In this document: positions 8,998-17,879 of the stretch, in pieces
How positions within the stretch are numbered: position 1 is the stretch's first letter
How the letters are laid out: the number at the start of each line of letters is the position of its first letter
DNA from: Xanthobacter oligotrophicus
Lineage (GTDB): Bacteria > Pseudomonadota > Alphaproteobacteria > Rhizobiales > Xanthobacteraceae
Length of the DNA: 64,000 nucleotides
Direction: 5' to 3'
NCBI RefSeq assembly: GCF_008364685.1
Contig: NZ_VTTL01000013.1
Location: 171,021-235,020 of the forward strand
Translations under genes and position numbers: made by a program
Notes under the pieces: generated by a model
Told to the model about the DNA's origin: nothing
Database searches by the model: none
Seen by the model: the letters and a program-made list of their open reading frames with translations, nothing else

Positions 8998-9044
8998 GAT
9001 GGCTCAGAGAAGCCGCCCCGTGTACGGGAATGAGGGAGGGGAAT

Positions 9045-9887
9045 ATGTCGCTACCCGCAGCTTCGGCTGGGGCTGATCCGGGCACGGCTGCCCTCTTGAG
9101 TATCGAGAACATTTCGCTCCGGTTCGGCGGCCTCAAGGCGCTGTCCGATGTGAGCTTCCATGTGCGCCACGGCGAGCTGTTCTCCATCATCGGGCCGAAC
9201 GGCGCCGGCAAGACCTCCATGCTCAACTGCATCTCCGGGCGCTACACGCCGAGCGAGGGGCGGGTGGTGTTCGACGGCGAGAATGTGACCCGGCTGAAGC
9301 CCAACCGCCGCGCCGCCATCGGCATCGGCCGCACCTTCCAGAATCTGGCGCTGTTCAGCCACATGAGCGTGCTCGACAACATCATGGTCGGCCGCCACCA
9401 TCTGTTGAAGAACAACTTCCTCACCGGCGCGCTCTACTGGATCGGCGGGGCGCAGAAGGAAGAGCTGGAGCATCGCCGCAAGGTGGAGGAAGTGATCGAC
9501 TTCCTCGACATCCAGCATGTGCGCAAGGCCGCCGCCGGCACTCTCTCCTACGGCCTCCGGAAGCGGGTGGAGCTGGCCCGCGCGGTGGCGCTGGAACCCA
9601 AGCTCATCCTGCTCGACGAGCCCATGGCGGGCATGAACCTGGAAGAGAAGGAGGACATGGCCCGCTACATCGTCGACCTCAACGAGGAGTGGGGCATGAC
9701 CATCATCATGATCGAGCACGACATGGGGGTGGTGATGGACATTTCCCACCGCGTCATGGTGCTGGATTTCGGCAAGAAGCTGGTGGAGGGCGAGCCCGCC
9801 GAGGTGCTGGCCGATCCGCATGTGCGCAAGGCCTATCTGGGCGAGGACGATCTCGACGAGGCGGCCCCCGCCGCCATGACCGCGTGA
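9045..9887 (+). CDS. LivG-like ATP-binding protein of a branched-chain amino acid-type ABC importer
   Basis: One of two ATPases that power an inner-membrane importer with the permeases encoded downstream. The 280-residue product has Walker A GPNGAGKT, the family-divergent signature LSYGLRKRVELARA, Walker B LILLDEP and the H-loop segment IMIEHDMG. The start is the ATG at 9045, preceded by GGGAGGGGAAT; an earlier in-frame ATG at 8991 lies inside the operator and is unlikely. First gene of a seven-gene operon. The co-transcribed CoA ligases suggest an organic acid substrate rather than an amino acid. Confidence 0.9.
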   Translation: MSLPAASAGADPGTAALLSIENISLRFGGLKALSDVSFHVRHGELFSIIGPNGAGKTSMLNCISGRYTPSEGRVVFDGENVTRLKPNRRAAIGIGRTFQNLALFSHMSVLDNIMVGRHHLLKNNFLTGALYWIGGAQKEELEHRRKVEEVIDFLDIQHVRKAAAGTLSYGLRKRVELARAVALEPKLILLDEPMAGMNLEEKEDMARYIVDLNEEWGMTIIMIEHDMGVVMDISHRVMVLDFGKKLVEGEPAEVLADPHVRKAYLGEDDLDEAAPAAMTA

Positions 9888-9895
9888 GGTCCGCC

Positions 9896-11860
9896 ATGTC
9901 CGATATCACCGCCGCCCCCCTTGCAGCCTATCCGGACGTTGCCGTCCACGACACCATGCCGAAGCTGCTGGCGCTCAACGCCCGCACCCACCCGAACGAC
10001 ACCTGGCTGCGCGAGAAGGACCTCGGCATCTGGATCTCTTACACCTGGGCGCAGGTGGCCGAGCGGGTGCGCAACATCACCCTCGGCTTCACCACGCTGG
10101 GGGTGGCCCGCGGCGACGTGATTGGGCTGCTGGGCGACAACCGCCCCGAATGGCTGATGGGCGAGATCGCCACCCACGCGCTGGGCGGCATGAGCCTCGG
10201 CATCTATCGCGACGCCCTCGGGGACGAGGTGGCCTATCTCATCACCTATGCGGACGTGGCGGTGGTGTTCGCCGAGGACGAGGAGCAGGTGGACAAGCTG
10301 CTCTCCCTCGAGGAGAAGATCCCCACCGTCCGCCACATCGTCTATGCGGACCCGCGCGGCATCCGCAAATATGACGACCCGCGCCTGATCTCCCTGAAGG
10401 ATCTGGAAGCGCGCGGCGCGGCGGAGGCGGCGCGCGATCCCGCCGCCTATGACCGGCTGGTGGCGCAGGGCAAGGCTGACGACGTGGCCATCCTGTGCAC
10501 CACCTCGGGCACCACGTCCCATCCCAAGCTCGCCATGCTCACCGGCGGCGCGCTGCTGCGCCACTGCCGCGCCTATCTGGACATGGACCCGCGCACCAGC
10601 GCCGACGAATATGTCAGCGTGCTGCAGATGCCGTGGATCATGGAGCAGATCTACGCCTTCGGCCAGGCGCTCATCTCCCGCATGAAGGTGAACTTCGTGG
10701 AGGAGCAGGAGACGCTCATGGCCGACATGCGCGAGATCGGCCCCTCCTTCGTGCTGTTCGCCCCCCGGGTGTGGGAGCAGATCGCCGCCGACGTGCGCTC
10801 CCGCATGATGGATTCTTCGGCCCTGAAGCGCGGCATGTTCGAGCTGGGCATGAAGCTGGGGCTGAAGGCGCTGGACCAGGGCCGGCGCTCGCCTTTGGCG
10901 GACTTCATCCTGTTCCGGGCGCTGCGCGACCGGCTCGGCTTCTCGCACCTGAAATCCGCCGCCACCGGAGGCGCTGCGCTGGGGCCGGACACCTTCCGCT
11001 TCTTCCTGGCGCTCGGCGTGCCCATGCGCCAGCTCTACGGCCAGACCGAGCTGCTCGGCGCCTATACGCTGCACAAGGCGCAGGACGTGGATTTCGACAC
11101 CGTGGGCGTGCCCTTCGACGGCGTGGAGATCCGCATCGACGATCCCGATCCCAACGGCCTCGGTGAGGTGGTGACGCGCCACGGCAACGCCTTCACCGGC
11201 TACTTCCGCAATGACGAGGAGACCGCGAAATCCTTCGTGGACGGCGGCTGGATGCGCACCGGCGATGCCGGCTTCTTCAACACGCGCGGCCACCTCGTGG
11301 TCATCGACCGCATCCGCGACATGGCGCAGACGGCGCATGGCGATCGCTTCTCGCCGCAATACATCGAGAACAAGCTGAAGTTCTCGCCCTATGTGGCCGA
11401 GGCGGTGGTGCTGGGCGATGGGCGTGACAGCCTCGCCGCGCTCATTTGCATCCGCTTCTCCATCGTCTCCAAATGGGCGGAGAAGAACCGCATCTCGTTC
11501 ACCACCTATACGGACCTCTCGGCCCGGCCCGAGGTCATCGCGCTGTTGCGCAAGGAAGTGGAGGCGGTGAACCGCACCCTGCCGGAGAAGCAGCGCATCG
11601 GCCGCTTCCTCCTGCTCTACAAGGAGCTGGACGCCGACGACGGCGAGCTGACGCGCACCCGCAAGGTGCGCCGGGGCGTCATCAACGAGCGCTACGGCAC
11701 CATCATCGACGCCATGTACGCGGGCGAGAAGGTGATCGACGTGGACACCACCATCACCTTCCAGGACGGCACCCGCCAGCGCATCCAGACCAAGCTCGAT
11801 GTCATCGACCTCGGCGCGCCATCGCCCCGCAAGGACGACGGGAAGAGGAGGGCGGCATGA
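9896..11860 (+). CDS. AMP-forming long-chain-type acyl-CoA synthetase
   Basis: Activates a carboxylic acid to its CoA ester with ATP. The 654-residue protein is a complete ANL enzyme of the long-chain fatty acid type: phosphate loop TTSGTTSHPK near residue 204, LYGQTELLGAY near residue 380, a C-terminal lid with DRIRDM and ELTRTRKVRR (the lysine region). Length is normal for the FadD15-like group. The ATG at 9896 follows livG by 8 bp, and the permease genes follow, so activation is probably coupled to uptake of the same compound. The substrate cannot be read from sequence; aromatic acids are a reasonable guess. Confidence 0.88.
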   Translation: MSDITAAPLAAYPDVAVHDTMPKLLALNARTHPNDTWLREKDLGIWISYTWAQVAERVRNITLGFTTLGVARGDVIGLLGDNRPEWLMGEIATHALGGMSLGIYRDALGDEVAYLITYADVAVVFAEDEEQVDKLLSLEEKIPTVRHIVYADPRGIRKYDDPRLISLKDLEARGAAEAARDPAAYDRLVAQGKADDVAILCTTSGTTSHPKLAMLTGGALLRHCRAYLDMDPRTSADEYVSVLQMPWIMEQIYAFGQALISRMKVNFVEEQETLMADMREIGPSFVLFAPRVWEQIAADVRSRMMDSSALKRGMFELGMKLGLKALDQGRRSPLADFILFRALRDRLGFSHLKSAATGGAALGPDTFRFFLALGVPMRQLYGQTELLGAYTLHKAQDVDFDTVGVPFDGVEIRIDDPDPNGLGEVVTRHGNAFTGYFRNDEETAKSFVDGGWMRTGDAGFFNTRGHLVVIDRIRDMAQTAHGDRFSPQYIENKLKFSPYVAEAVVLGDGRDSLAALICIRFSIVSKWAEKNRISFTTYTDLSARPEVIALLRKEVEAVNRTLPEKQRIGRFLLLYKELDADDGELTRTRKVRRGVINERYGTIIDAMYAGEKVIDVDTTITFQDGTRQRIQTKLDVIDLGAPSPRKDDGKRRAA

Positions 11861-11930
11861 TGGTCTGTTCCGTTTCGCTCCGGCTTTCGCCCTCTGCGTG
11901 CAGAACCATTGCCGGTGCGGCATCCCGCCG

Positions 11931-11976
11931 CCCCTTCCCCCTCCCAACCCTCCCCCGCAAGCGGGAGAGGGCTTTT
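11931..11976. repeat. Dispersed GC-rich repeat, family 2, copy 1
   Basis: A CCTCCC-rich stretch followed by CCCCCGCAAGCGGGAGAGGG and GCTTTT. The same unit recurs at 16391-16436 and, in reverse orientation, at 51001-51043. The CCCGCAAGCGGG part is a short hairpin. It occupies most of the 130-bp gap between the acyl-CoA synthetase and livH genes. Confidence 0.7.
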
Positions 11977-11990
11977 GACGGGAGCCTCTG

Positions 11991-12884
11991 ATGCAATCCC
12001 AGCTCCTTCTCCAGCTCATCATCAACGGGCTCATCATCGGCACGCTCTATGGCGTGGTGGGCATGTGCTTCGTGCTCATCTACAAGGCGTCGCAGGTGGT
12101 GAACTTCGCCCAGGGCGAGTTCCTGCTCATCGGCGCCTGGACCTGCTGGTGGCTGCTGACGGCGTGGAACATCCCCTTCTTCTGGGGTTTCCTCATCGCC
12201 GTGTGCTTCATGATGGTGTTCGGCATCGTGGTGCAGATGGTGGTGCTGCGCCCGCTCATCGGCGAGCCGATCATCTCGGTGATCATGGTCACCATCGGCA
12301 TGTCCATCTTCTTCCAGGCGCTGATGAAGTGGATGTTCGGCACCTTCGCCCAGCCGTTCCCGCCCATCTTCAGCGTGGACAAGGTGAACATCCTCGGCCT
12401 GCAGGTGCAGACCGCTTACCTGATGTCCACCGGCGTCAGCCTTGCCATCATGGCCGGCTTTGCGTGGTTCTTTAAGTATTCGCGGCTGGGGCTCGCCATG
12501 CGCGCCACCGCCTTTTCCCAGCAGGTGGCGCAGTCGCTGGGCATCTCGGTGCGCCAGGTGTTCGCCCTGTCCTGGGGCATCTCGGCGGCGGTGTCGGCGG
12601 TGGCCGGCGTGGTGGTGGGCATCGTGAACGGGGTGTCCTCCGCGCTGTCCTATTTCGGCATCAAGGTGTTCCCGGCGGTGATCCTCGGCGGTCTCGACAG
12701 CGTGTTCGGCGCGGTGGTGGGCGGCCTCATCATGGGCTTGCTGGAAAACCTCGCCCAGTTCGTCGACAGCCAGTACCTGAAATGGGGCAACCTCTATGAG
12801 ATCGTCCCGTTCTACGCGCTCATCATCATCCTGATGATCAAGCCCTACGGGCTGTTCGGCACCCGCGACATCGAGAGGGTCTGA
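11991..12884 (+). CDS. LivH-like permease of the ABC importer
   Basis: Inner-membrane permease, 297 residues, rich in hydrophobic helices across its length and starting MQSQLLLQLIINGLIIGTLY, a typical LivH beginning. VGMCFVLIYKASQVVNFAQGEF near residue 22 is the conserved family segment, and KVFPAVILGGLDSVFGAVVGG near residue 224 is the loop expected to contact the ATPase. It ends 3 bp before the livM start codon. It should pair with LivM to form the translocation pore. Confidence 0.92.
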   Translation: MQSQLLLQLIINGLIIGTLYGVVGMCFVLIYKASQVVNFAQGEFLLIGAWTCWWLLTAWNIPFFWGFLIAVCFMMVFGIVVQMVVLRPLIGEPIISVIMVTIGMSIFFQALMKWMFGTFAQPFPPIFSVDKVNILGLQVQTAYLMSTGVSLAIMAGFAWFFKYSRLGLAMRATAFSQQVAQSLGISVRQVFALSWGISAAVSAVAGVVVGIVNGVSSALSYFGIKVFPAVILGGLDSVFGAVVGGLIMGLLENLAQFVDSQYLKWGNLYEIVPFYALIIILMIKPYGLFGTRDIERV

Positions 12885-12887
12885 TCC

Positions 12888-13958
12888 ATGGCCATCGACA
12901 CCCTGCGCCCGTGCGGCGACTACCGCACCAGCTACAAGGCCGACCAGACCATCTTCGCGACCCGCCTCACCATGCTGTTCTGCGTGGCGGGCGTGGTGCT
13001 GGCCTGTTTCGCGCCCTTCTTCTTCTCGCGCTACATTCTGAGCCTGATGATCCAGATCGGCTATCTGGGCATCGCCGCGCTGGGGCTGAACATCCTCGTC
13101 GGCTTCTCCGGGCAGATCTCGGTGGGCCACGCGGTGTTCTTCGGCTTCGGCGGCTTCGCCTCCGCCTTCCTCGCCGACAAGGGCGTGCCGGTGCCGCTGG
13201 CCATCGTGCTGGCGGGGCTGTGGACGACCGCGGTGGGCCTTCTGTTCGGCCTGCCGGCGGCGCGGGTGAAGGGGCTGTATCTCGCCATCGCCACGCTCGC
13301 CGCCCAGTTCATTCTGCAGGATTTCTTCGTGCGGGCGGAATGGTTCACCGGCGGCACACACGGCGCCATGGCCGCGCCCTTCACCCTGTTCGGCTACGAC
13401 CTGTCCGGCGACGATCGTTATTTCTACGTGGTGCTGTTCTTCGTGGTGGTCATGTATCTGGGCGCCGCCAACCTCATGCGCTCGCGCGATGGCCGGGCGC
13501 TGATCGCGGTGCGCGACCATTATCTCTCCGCCGAGATGATGGGCGTGAACCTCACCAAGTACCGCACCATGGCGTTCGGCATCTCCTCCTTCTATGCCGG
13601 CATCGGTGGCGCGCTCTATGCGCACTATGTGGGCTTCATGTCGGTGGAGGGGCTGGATATCCTGTTCTCCATCCAGTTCCTCGGCATGATCATCATCGGC
13701 GGGCTCGGCTCCATCATGGGCTCGCTCATGGGCACCATCTTCATGGTGCTTTTGCCCGAGGCCACCGGCTGGCTCGCCTCGGCCCTGTCGGGTAGCGTCA
13801 TCGACCAGGTGCTGCACCTGAAGGACGGCCTCACCTACATGCGCGAGATGCTGATCGGCCTCACCATCATCCTGTTCCTGATCTTCGAGCCGGACGGCCT
13901 CGCCCACCGCTGGCGCCTCATCAAGGCCTATTGGAAACTCTATCCCTTCTCTTACTGA
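12888..13958 (+). CDS. LivM-like permease of the ABC importer
   Basis: Second inner-membrane permease, 356 residues. IAALGLNILVGFSGQISVGHA near residue 62 is the family's diagnostic motif and FLGMIIIGGLGSIMGSLMGT near residue 264 is the ATPase-contacting loop. The N-terminus (about 20 residues) is cytoplasmic and hydrophilic before the first helix. It starts 3 bp after livH, so the two are surely co-translated. A strong hairpin follows before the binding-protein gene. Confidence 0.92.
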   Translation: MAIDTLRPCGDYRTSYKADQTIFATRLTMLFCVAGVVLACFAPFFFSRYILSLMIQIGYLGIAALGLNILVGFSGQISVGHAVFFGFGGFASAFLADKGVPVPLAIVLAGLWTTAVGLLFGLPAARVKGLYLAIATLAAQFILQDFFVRAEWFTGGTHGAMAAPFTLFGYDLSGDDRYFYVVLFFVVVMYLGAANLMRSRDGRALIAVRDHYLSAEMMGVNLTKYRTMAFGISSFYAGIGGALYAHYVGFMSVEGLDILFSIQFLGMIIIGGLGSIMGSLMGTIFMVLLPEATGWLASALSGSVIDQVLHLKDGLTYMREMLIGLTIILFLIFEPDGLAHRWRLIKAYWKLYPFSY

Positions 13959-13987
13959 TCAAAAGCCCGCGCGGCGCTTGAGCGGTT

Positions 13988-14022
13988 CAAGGTGCGGATG
14001 CGTCAGCATCCTCGCACCTTGG
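13988..14022 (+). promoter_or_regulatory. Intercistronic hairpin between livM and livK
   Basis: CAAGGTGCGGATG (13988-14000) can pair with CATCCTCGCACCTTGG (14007-14022), giving a stem of about 13 bp with one bulge and a 6-nt loop. No T-run follows, so it is not a clear terminator. Its place just upstream of the binding-protein gene suggests mRNA processing or stabilisation that raises LivK relative to the membrane subunits; this is inference. Confidence 0.5.
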
Positions 14023-14089
14023 TGAAAGACCCTGGACAGAGGCCACGCAGAACGGCCCGTCCAAAACGGAAACCCAAGGAGAGAACAAG

Positions 14090-15370
14090 ATGAAGAAGAT
14101 CGCTTTGTCCCTCGTCTCGGCGCTGGCGCTCACGGCCGCCGCGCCGGCTCTGGCCCAGTCCATCAACATCGGCCATCTCGCCGATTATTCCGGCGGCACC
14201 TCGGACGTGGGCCAGCCCTATGGGCAGGCCGTCCAGGACACCATCGCCTGGATCAACGCCAATGGCGGCGTCAACGGCAAGAAGATCGATTCCGACTTCA
14301 ACGAATACGGCTACCAGGTGCCGCGCGCGCTGGCCGCCTTCAAGAAGTGGGTCGGCACCAACAAGGTGGTGGCCATCCAGGGCTGGGGCACGGCGGATAC
14401 CGAGGCCCTCGTGGGCATGGTGACCAAGGAAGAGATTCCCTATTATTCCGGCTCCTATTCCGCCTCCCTCACCGACCCCAAGGGCAAGGTGAACGAGAAG
14501 AGCGAGCGCGCCGCGCCGTTCAACTTCTTCTACGGCCCGTCCTATTCGGACGCCGCCCGCGCCATGGTGAAGTGGGCCGCCGACGACTGGAAGGCCAAGG
14601 GCAAGCCCGGCAAGCCCAAGTGGGTGCACATGGGCGCCAACCATCCCTTCCCCAACTCGCCCAAGGCGGCCGCCGATGCTTATGCGAAGGAGCTGGGCTT
14701 CGAGGTTCTGGACCCCATCACCTTCGCCCTCACGCCGGGTGACTACACCCCCCAGTGCCTGACCTTGAAGCAGTCGGGCGCCAACTACGCCTATCTCGGC
14801 AACACCGCCGGCTCCAACATCTCGGTGCTGAAGGCCTGCAAGACGGCGGGCGTGGACGTGCAGTTCTTCGGCAATGTCTGGGGCATGGACGAGAACGCCG
14901 CCAAGGCCGCCGGCGAGGCGGCGAACGGCGTCGTGTTCCCGGTGCGCACCGGCGTCACCTGGGCCGGCAGCGCGCCGGGCATGGCGACCATGAAGGAGAT
15001 TTCCAAGATCTCCGATCCCTCCGGCACCGCCTATCGGCCAGTGCACTACCTCGCCGCCGTCTGCACCGCCCTCTACATGAAGGAGGCCATGGAGTGGGCG
15101 GACAAGAACGGCGGCGTGACCGGCGTGAAGATCCGCGACGGCATGTACCAGAAGAGCGACTGGGTGCCGAAGGGCACCGAGGGCGTGTGCAATCCCTCCA
15201 CCTGGACCGCCACCGACCACCGCCCCACCACCCGTGTCGACCTCTACCGCTCGGTGGTGAACGGCCCCACCGACGCCTCCGTGGCGGACCTGGTGAAGAG
15301 CGGCGTCATCAAGCTGGAGAAGGTCGCCACCATCGACCTGCCGCGCAAGACGGAATTGCAAGGCTGGTGA
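14090..15370 (+). CDS. LivK-like periplasmic substrate-binding protein
   Basis: Captures the substrate for the ABC importer. The 426-residue product begins with a clear signal peptide (MKKIALSLVSALALTAAAPALAQS, cleavage after ALA) and then the type-I periplasmic-binding fold (INIGHLADYSGGTSDVGQPY, near residues 25-44; VAIQGWGTADTEALVGM). The ATG is preceded by AAGGAGA. It is longer than classical LivK (about 370 residues) and belongs to the broad group that often binds aromatic or other organic acids. Repeats occupy the gap to livF. Confidence 0.9.
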   Translation: MKKIALSLVSALALTAAAPALAQSINIGHLADYSGGTSDVGQPYGQAVQDTIAWINANGGVNGKKIDSDFNEYGYQVPRALAAFKKWVGTNKVVAIQGWGTADTEALVGMVTKEEIPYYSGSYSASLTDPKGKVNEKSERAAPFNFFYGPSYSDAARAMVKWAADDWKAKGKPGKPKWVHMGANHPFPNSPKAAADAYAKELGFEVLDPITFALTPGDYTPQCLTLKQSGANYAYLGNTAGSNISVLKACKTAGVDVQFFGNVWGMDENAAKAAGEAANGVVFPVRTGVTWAGSAPGMATMKEISKISDPSGTAYRPVHYLAAVCTALYMKEAMEWADKNGGVTGVKIRDGMYQKSDWVPKGTEGVCNPSTWTATDHRPTTRVDLYRSVVNGPTDASVADLVKSGVIKLEKVATIDLPRKTELQGW

Positions 15371-15384
15371 ACGGAACAGCGAGC

Positions 15385-15418
15385 GTCATGGCCGGGCTTG
15401 TCCCGGCCATCCACGCCC
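15385..15418. repeat. Dispersed palindromic repeat, family 1, copy 2
   Basis: GTCATGGCCGGGCTTGTCCC followed by GGCCATCCACGCCC, itself an imperfect hairpin. It lies 14 bp after the livK stop and is inverted relative to copy 3 at 15452-15492, so the pair can also form one long stem across the livK-livF gap. Confidence 0.75.
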
Positions 15419-15451
15419 GGCGGCCGGGCACCACGCCTCAATGTCGTGCAA

Positions 15452-15492
15452 GCGGCACGGCGTGGATGCCCGGGACAAGCCCGGGCATGACG
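15452..15492. repeat. Dispersed palindromic repeat, family 1, copy 3 (inverted to copy 2)
   Basis: GCGGCACGGCGTGGATGCCC followed by GGGACAAGCCCGGGCATGACG, the reverse orientation of copy 2, immediately upstream of livF. Together the two copies form a head-to-head pair with arms of about 34 nt. Confidence 0.75.
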
Positions 15493-15512
15493 GTTCGACA
15501 GGGATGAATGCC

Positions 15513-16361
<849 letters not shown>

Positions 16362-16390
16362 CGGCTTGAACATGGCTTTCGGCCCCGCCG

Positions 16391-16436
16391 GCTCCGCCCC
16401 CACCCAATCCTCCGCCGCAAGCGGGAGAAGGCTTTT
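16391..16436. repeat. Dispersed GC-rich repeat, family 2, copy 2
   Basis: Ends CCGCAAGCGGGAGAAGGCTT and matches the copy at 11931-11976 with a few substitutions, again inside the same operon, between livF and the PaaK-like gene. Confidence 0.7.
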
Positions 16437-16503
16437 CCCGCTTGCTCCGCCGTGGCCCCCCTCCCGCCCGAGGACGGATGTTTCCGGCCTCGGCTCATGG
16501 GAA

Positions 16504-16529
16504 CCGAACTCGGCAACAGCCGAGTTCGG
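16504..16529. repeat. Perfect 11-bp inverted repeat between livF and the PaaK-like gene
   Basis: CCGAACTCGGC, loop AACA, GCCGAGTTCGG. It is flanked by complementary CCCTCCCGCCC (about 16461-16471) and GGGCGGGGGAGGG (16528-16540) tracts, so the whole 16460-16540 segment can fold as a nested hairpin. Together with the family-2 repeat it fills the 239-bp gap. Confidence 0.6.
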
Positions 16530-16600
16530 GCGGGGGAGGGCTGGGGAGGGGGCAAGGGCGTGCGGTTTCCAACGTGTCCCGCGGCAATAGAGACTGTCAG

Positions 16601-17845
16601 ATGACCGATCCGAACCGCCATTACGATGCCTGCGAGATCCGCGATCCCGAAGCCCGCGAACAGGCGCTGATGGCGGCGCTTGCCGCCCAGGTCGCCCACG
16701 CCAGGGCGAAGGCGCCTTACTTCGCGAGCCTCTTCAAGGACGTGGACCCGCAGGCGGTGAACACCCGCGCCGCTCTCGCAAAGCTCCCGGTCACCCGCAA
16801 GTCGGACCTGCTGGAGATCCAGCCGAAGAGCTACCCCTTCGGCGGGCTCAATGCGACGGCGCCGGGCAAGCTGGCGCGCATCTTCATGTCGCCGGGGCCG
16901 ATCTATGATGCGGAAGGCCATGGCGCCGATTTCTGGCGGTTCGCGCGCGGCCTGTTCGCCGCCGGCTTCCGCGCCGGCGACATCGTCCACAATTGCTTTT
17001 CCTATCACCTCACCCCCGCCGGCTCGATGGTCGAGAGCGGCGCCCATGCGCTCGGCTGCGCGGTGGTGCCGGCGGGGGTCGGTCAGACCGACCTGCAATT
17101 GCGCGCCATCGCCGACATCCGCCCCCAGGGCTATGGCGGCACGCCGTCCTTCCTGAAGATCCTGGTGGACAAGGCGCGCGAGACCGGCACCGACATCTCC
17201 TCGCTCAAGAAGGCGCTGGTGTCTGGGGAGGCCTTCCTGCCGCCCCATCGCGCCGAGTTGAAAGCCGCCGGTATCGCCGCCCGCCAGTGCTACGGCACGG
17301 CGGACCTCGGCCTCGTGGCCTACGAGAGCGAGGCGGAGGAGGGCATGATCGTGGACGAGGGCTGCCTCATCGAAATCCTGCGCCCCGGCACCGGCGATCC
17401 GGTGGAGGCGGAAGGCGAGGTGGGCGAGGTGGTCGTCACCCTGTTCGAGCCCGACTATCCCCTCGTGCGCTTCGCCACCGGGGACCTCTCCGCCGTGCTG
17501 CCGGGCCTCAGCCCATGCGGGCGCACCAACATCCGCCTTAAGGGCTGGATGGGTCGGGCCGACCAGGTGACCAAGATCCGCGGCATGTTCGTCCACCCGG
17601 TGCAGGTGAGCGCGGCGGTGAAGAAGCATCCGGCCGTGGCGAAGGCCCGCCTCGTGGTGGATCGCATGGGCGATCAGGACGACATGCTGCTTGAAGTGGA
17701 AGTCGCCGATGTCGGTGAACTTTCCGAAGCCGCGCTGCTGGAGGACCTGCGCGCCACCACCAAGCTGCGCGGCCGCGTGGCCCTGCTGGCGCCCGGCACC
17801 CTGCCGGCCGACGCCAAGACCATCGAGGATCGCCGGCCGGTGTGA
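16601..17845 (+). CDS. Phenylacetate-CoA ligase (PaaK)-like adenylate-forming protein
   Basis: A 414-residue PaaK-type ANL protein: QCYGTADLGLVAYES near residue 228 matches the family's YGxTE region, and the C-terminal part (GRADQVTKIRGMFVHPVQV) matches the PaaK lid. The phosphate loop is unusual: FMSPGPIYDAEG near residue 91 replaces the SSGTTGxPT form, so either the nucleotide is held differently or this is a specialised subfamily. The start is ATG 16601 (MTDPNRHYDACEIRDPEARE), typical of the family. Last gene of the operon; with the complete synthetase and the importer it suggests use of an aromatic or similar acid. Substrate unknown. Confidence 0.8.
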   Translation: MTDPNRHYDACEIRDPEAREQALMAALAAQVAHARAKAPYFASLFKDVDPQAVNTRAALAKLPVTRKSDLLEIQPKSYPFGGLNATAPGKLARIFMSPGPIYDAEGHGADFWRFARGLFAAGFRAGDIVHNCFSYHLTPAGSMVESGAHALGCAVVPAGVGQTDLQLRAIADIRPQGYGGTPSFLKILVDKARETGTDISSLKKALVSGEAFLPPHRAELKAAGIAARQCYGTADLGLVAYESEAEEGMIVDEGCLIEILRPGTGDPVEAEGEVGEVVVTLFEPDYPLVRFATGDLSAVLPGLSPCGRTNIRLKGWMGRADQVTKIRGMFVHPVQVSAAVKKHPAVAKARLVVDRMGDQDDMLLEVEVADVGELSEAALLEDLRATTKLRGRVALLAPGTLPADAKTIEDRRPV

Positions 17846-17879
17846 AGCCCGCGCCGCCTCAGCCGAAGTCGGTAACGTC

